From Isoetes taiwanensis (lineage: Eukaryota; Streptophyta; Lycopodiopsida; Isoetales; Isoetaceae): 64,000 nt of DNA. The position numbers and the translations under genes were made by a program. Shown piece after piece: positions 60,271 to 64,000 of the stretch. Under the pieces are notes generated by a model. It made no database searches and was not told where the DNA came from. It worked only from the letters and a program-made list of their open reading frames with translations. Location of the stretch: positions 727,576-791,575 of the forward strand of contig JAJEKV010000175.1 in the NCBI GenBank assembly GCA_021234155.1, given 5' to 3'. Every line of letters begins with the position of its first letter. The stretch's first letter is position 1.

Positions 60271-60835
60271 ATGAAGGAGGTTTTGACTTTACTACAGCAG
60301 GTCCAACAGCTTGTTCAAGTATGCCAACAGTTGCAATTGGACAATAAAAAGCTTAAGGAACGTGTTGCTTCACATGAATCCGCTTGTAGCTCTGAATTGA
60401 GGCTATCAGAGCCTAAGATTAGCCTGCCAGAGAAGTTTGACGGCACTCGGTCCAAGCTTAATTTTTTTAATCGAATCGGGCTTTCGTGATCCACTCCATC
60501 CTCATAGATATCCCACGGCCCAGGAACAAGTTGCACTAATTGGTTCTCTCCTCATAGGGCCAGCTCTAAGTTGGTTTGCTCCCTTATTGGAGAAAGGAGC
60601 TCCAAAGTTGCAAAATTTTGCAGCTTTCACTGCAGAGCTCAAGGCATGCTTTGGAGACACCGATCATCAGTGTACAGCAGTCACAAAACTTTGCAATCTA
60701 AGGCAAGGTTCTCGTCCAGCTTCAATATATGCATCTGAATTTCGTCAAATAACTGTAGATACAACCTTGCACTGGTTTTGCAGATTCCTTGACATCAGCA
60801 CATTGCAGAACTTGGAGGGAACACAAAATTAGTCT
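60271..60835 (+). pseudogene. Ty3/gypsy gag, N-terminal part (frameshifted)
   Basis: ATG at 60271 starts a coiled-coil run (VLTLLQQVQQLVQVCQQLQL), then LSEPKISLPEKFDGTRSKL. After a one-base shift near 60470 the frame continues with LHPHRYPTAQEQVALIGSLL, GPALSWFAPLLEKGAP and QGSRPASIYASEFRQI. This is the retrotransposon gag capsid domain of the 'FDGTRSK...HP-x-RYPT...GPALSWF' kind. Similarity ends near 60780, before any zinc knuckle, and the protein stops at 60832. A copia LTR begins 65 bp further on. Confidence 0.8.
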
Positions 60836-60896
60836 TGACTGTTCCAGCTTTAATATTATCAATGGTGGAAGCCATGCTGGAAATAAGCTTCGCTTT

Positions 60897-61242
60897 TGTT
60901 GGAATATAAATATCTTTGACTAAGCATAATGTCTTTAGAAACAAAGAGTGGTTCAAACCTTAGCACACGTGTCTTTGAGAAGGTGCTTGAAATGTACGTA
61001 TAAGCGACTTTGTCGACCGGAAAGCACCAACCCTAAATCAGTGCCGTAATTGGTGGGCTGTGGTTAAACGGTAGACTACTATTCTTAGTCTCACCGGTTG
61101 TATATATTGATTGTACGTTATGTACTACGCAATTAGAGATTGTATTTCCTGTTGCTTTTCTCAATAGAGTTGTTCTTGTCTTCTATTCTATCTCTTGAGT
61201 CGATCTTGCGGGTTTGCCTTTGGTTTTGCACTAGTTCTATCA
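60897..61242 (+). repeat. 5' LTR of a Ty1/copia element, 346 bp
   Basis: It begins TGTTGGAATATAAATATC, the canonical start of many plant copia LTRs, and ends CTAGTTCTATCA directly before TGGTATCGACGC. Length and ends fit copia. No 3' LTR lies in the window. Confidence 0.8.
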
Positions 61243-61254
61243 TGGTATCGACGC
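61243..61254 (+). promoter_or_regulatory. Primer-binding site (initiator tRNA-Met type)
   Basis: TGGTATCGACGC matches the usual TGGTATCAGAGC with changes in the centre. It follows the LTR immediately, where reverse transcription is primed. Confidence 0.75.
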
Positions 61255-61559
61255 TTTCTTGAGGGGAAAATAGAGCAAGCTATTGGAGAAGCATCCAAAT
61301 TGGATTGGCCATTGTTTCTAGAGTTCTTTGGCTGAGATTTGGTGGTGGAAAATCTCATTTGCAGCATTGGAGAAGATTCTTGTTTTTTGGCATGGAGGAA
61401 GTGTTTTGGGAGAGATTCAAATTTTCCAAAGAAGTTACGGTGTGAGATTTGTGTTTTCCAAGACTTTTTTGGCGACAAAATTCAAGATTCAACTTTTCTG
61501 GTGGGTGCTTTGTTTAATGACGAATTTGTTTTCTCAACCATCTTTTGGATCTTTGGCGG

Positions 61560-62053
61560 GGAGAAATTCATGGATCCATTCAAGTTCTCACGGAATGCAA
61601 AGCTCACTAATAATAATACCATGCTTGGAAGAAGTTCATGGTGAATTATTTGATATTTAGTGACATGGGAGCGGTGTTTGATGAAGACTTTATCAGCACC
61701 AAGTCAGTAGATGCTGGCAGGATAAACAGAAAGCTTGTGCTCTTGTCAAAATGTTGGCTGAAGAGACAATTGGTCATGAAATCAACCATTTTACTGAGTT
61801 TAAGAAGATGTGGTATCACTTGGAGAAGTCTCTTGATAGCAAGGGTATGGCTACTCAAATGCTGATCCAGAACAAAATGAGACATGCCCAATTAGGTGAT
61901 TTCAAATCTGTCACAGCATACCTTACTCAGATGAAGCAATGGCGCTTGGTTTACATGGCGGCTGGTGGAGTGCTGTATGGAAAACAGCTGATTCAAGATA
62001 TCTTGGTTGGTCTTCCTCCTTCGTATGATATTGAGCCTTGTTTTAAGAGCTAA
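61560..62053 (+). pseudogene. Ty1/copia gag (N-terminal part, truncated)
   Basis: After a leader with stops, frames around 61560 (KFSRNAKLTNNNTMLG) and 61751-62053 read EFKKMWYHLEKSLDSKGMA, QLGDFKSVTAYLTQMKQW and GKQLIQDILVGLPPSYDIE. These are the copia gag (UBN2-type) landmarks 'V-x-x-YL-x-x-(M/L)K' and 'ILVGLP-x-x-Y'. A stop follows shortly, and no zinc knuckle, integrase or RT is found downstream, so the element is 3'-truncated. Confidence 0.78.
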
Positions 62054-62059
62054 CCCGTT

Positions 62060-63140
62060 CATCTATAAACAAGCTGCGTTGTTTTTCTAATATGACCTTG
62101 ACTTCTTCCTATTATTAAGGCTTGAAGATTTCGACGTCCTAATAATAAATATGTTGTTGTTTTAGAAAAAATCAGTTATGACGATAAAAAAGGTCAAAAT
62201 TGTAAATTACAAGGGCCCTAGCAAAAAAAAATATCATCTTGGAAGCCTATGCATCCAACTTAGCTTAAGATTCAAATAGTTTGAAACAAAGGATCATGTC
62301 ATTAGGTTATTGAAATATTCTTTGTTGAGAAGTTGGTTTAGGCCAGGACTAGGCTTTACAACAACAAAAAAGAAAAAGGAAAATAGCAACATACACATCC
62401 CAAACCATTTGAAAATTAGGCCATGACTCCCAGTTTGTAAGATTATCAAGTATTCTGACATGTTTGTACAAGTATTGACAATGATCAATTGTGACATTAG
62501 ATTATGCATTGTAACTGAGAAATAGATTGCTCATTATGAGGAAAAAAAGAAATGAAATAGAGAAATTTTGAATGGAAAAGACATAATCGACATGGTGTTT
62601 TTTTTTTGGAAGGATACGAAAGCATGCCAGAAAAATGACACAAGACTAGGCACTACAAACTATGAAGGATGCATATTCCAATGGGAATGATATTATATGC
62701 AGACAGTGTGCATACAGAGCTATGAGAAATATAGCTCTAAACCAATCATGTCAGTGCTCTTGATCTCTATTCTATTTGATGCAATTTTATTTATTTATAT
62801 TCATGAGTCTCTAATAGTCATTTGTTGATATTAATGAGTCTTTTTGACAGTATAAATCTGACTCTTCAATGTGGTGTAATGGGACCCATTGTCGTGTAGC
62901 CAATCTCGACATGCATCGGAGCACATGCGACTATGGAGTCGTGGCCTCGTTCACTATGGACTTCCAATCAAATGTCAGAGATCTCAATTGCCAAGAAGCC
63001 ACGTGCAATTGGGTTGGGCAATTAAAAACTATACTGGAGGGTAGATGTTTGTGGTACTTTCACCATCATCATTGGTGGCAAATTGGCGAGAAGGGGGATA
63101 AAGAAGCAGTGAAGCCGATGACGAGTATAACGAATCCCAA
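62060..63140. other. No gene recognised
   Basis: AT-rich DNA after the copia fragment. A plus-strand frame at 62869-63144, with Cys and His, lacks an identifiable domain. Confidence 0.3.
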
Positions 63141-63142
63141 CT

Positions 63143-63190
63143 GAACCTGAACCTGAACCTGAACCTGAACCTGAACCTGAACCTGAACCA
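63143..63190 (+). repeat. Hexanucleotide repeat (CTGAAC)n
   Basis: About eight units of CTGAAC/CCTGAA. It creates spurious Gly-Ser (minus) frames. Confidence 0.95.
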
Positions 63191-64000
63191 TAACCACAAC
63201 CAGTAGGAGAGGAACAGGCCCATGGCCAAAAAGGGAAAGATGAAGCCGAAACCCAGGATAAAACCCACAAGGCAGAGGCATTAACATGTTGAAGGTATTA
63301 CGATACAAAAGGAAAACTAGCATCAAGCTCCAAGATGGAAGCATGAACACATAAAACATCCATACCTCTAGACAAGTTTAGAACATCCGCCATGACATAG
63401 GAATAGGCCCGAAAATCTCCCCATCTGCCATACAAAAATTAGAGCACAAAAATACCCCAAAAAAAATGCCCTTCGTGACCAAGCGTATTCTAGGAAAAAA
63501 AAACGCTAATTTCAAAATACTCCAAGGTTTTTGACACACCACAGCTCAAATTAGCAACAATTTAACATAAGGATTTTGCATGAACCCTAACTTGGAATAA
63601 CCTTATTGGCATTATTCATTATTTGCTATGTTTATAGCGTTACGTTCAAGTTTTATTTCTAACCATTGATCTGGCAAATATTCTCGGTATTGTGCCAGAT
63701 CAATGGCCCTTAGAATTTTGAGAGAAAAAATGCATGCCAATGTCAATGGTGTAAACCGAACACATGGTTGAAGCAAAAACAAAAAGAGAAGCAAAATAGA
63801 AAACAACCAATGGTATAGCCTTCTGCCATACTGCCTGCCTGTTCAAAGCTGCCATAGCTTCACTACCCCACCGAATCCCTAAGAACGAGAAGCTACAGGA
63901 GAATTTCAAGCACAAATGCCCGGACCTTTCATGCCCGGTCGAATTTCATGGCTCACCCGGTATGAAACGGACCCACAATTAAATAGGAAAAGGTCCGATA
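63191..64000. other. End of window; possible small membrane-protein frame
   Basis: On the minus strand, 63858-63700 reads MAALNRQAVWQKAIPLVVFY, followed by a hydrophobic run (ASLFVFASTMC) that would make one transmembrane segment or signal anchor, and stops after about 51 residues. No family is recognised. It could be a first exon of a gene transcribed leftwards or a chance frame. Confidence 0.25.

Noticed and set aside
63022-63359. Gly-Ser-rich and Phe-Arg-rich frames
   Set aside because: Translation of a (CTGAAC)n microsatellite.

Overview
The window looks like nuclear DNA from a flowering plant, in a repeat-rich intergenic region. The reasons are a Ty3/gypsy chromovirus, a Ty1/copia 5' end, several plant-type Helitron termini, an F-box exon of the plant VFB kind, a plant PPR fragment, and a plastid-type HAD phosphatase of the riboflavin pathway. 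I cannot name the species. Every recognisable coding region is broken by stops or by 1-2 nt indels, so no gene can be called intact. Either the locus is a graveyard of decayed sequence or the assembly carries residual indel errors.

Layout. 0-5.6 kb: a SET-domain remnant (minus), other degraded coding-like stretches, and an open stretch with a short amino-acid repeat. 5.6-12.9 kb: a decayed Ty3/gypsy chromovirus on the minus strand, with its 3' LTR at 5603-7256 and integrase/chromodomain, RNase H, RT, protease and gag read in order towards higher coordinates. 13.1-14.75 kb: an unrecognised, degraded minus-strand coding region under a good TATA box. 15.8-16.4 kb: a purine-only-like tract. 16.5 kb: a Helitron 3' end. 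17.1-17.85 kb: a tandem repeat of about 156 bp.

18.06-25.24 kb is the most striking structure. It is a large inverted arrangement: a 19-bp minisatellite, then a tandem unit of about 0.8 kb, then the same 0.8-kb unit inverted, GA/GATA microsatellites, and the 19-bp minisatellite again in the opposite orientation.

25.7-32.4 kb is a non-autonomous Helitron that carries an F-box fragment. 33.03-34.57 kb is a second LTR of the same family as the one at 5.6 kb. 35.27-37.82 kb is a second Helitron, carrying a PPR fragment. 39-44.4 kb holds several short repeat families, a small TIR element and a long hairpin. The 3' end of a third Helitron of the first subfamily lies at 44.46 kb on the minus strand, and its body probably extends to about 50.8 kb. 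51-55.3 kb is mostly featureless apart from local tandem duplications. 55.36-56.51 kb is a frameshifted copy of the chloroplast 5-amino-6-(5-phospho-D-ribitylamino)uracil phosphatase gene (minus). 59.6-62.06 kb is a nest of a tRNA-like SINE, a gypsy 5' end and a truncated copia 5' end.

The parts do not form a pathway. The common theme is rolling-circle and retro-transposition, with gene-fragment capture and local tandem duplication.
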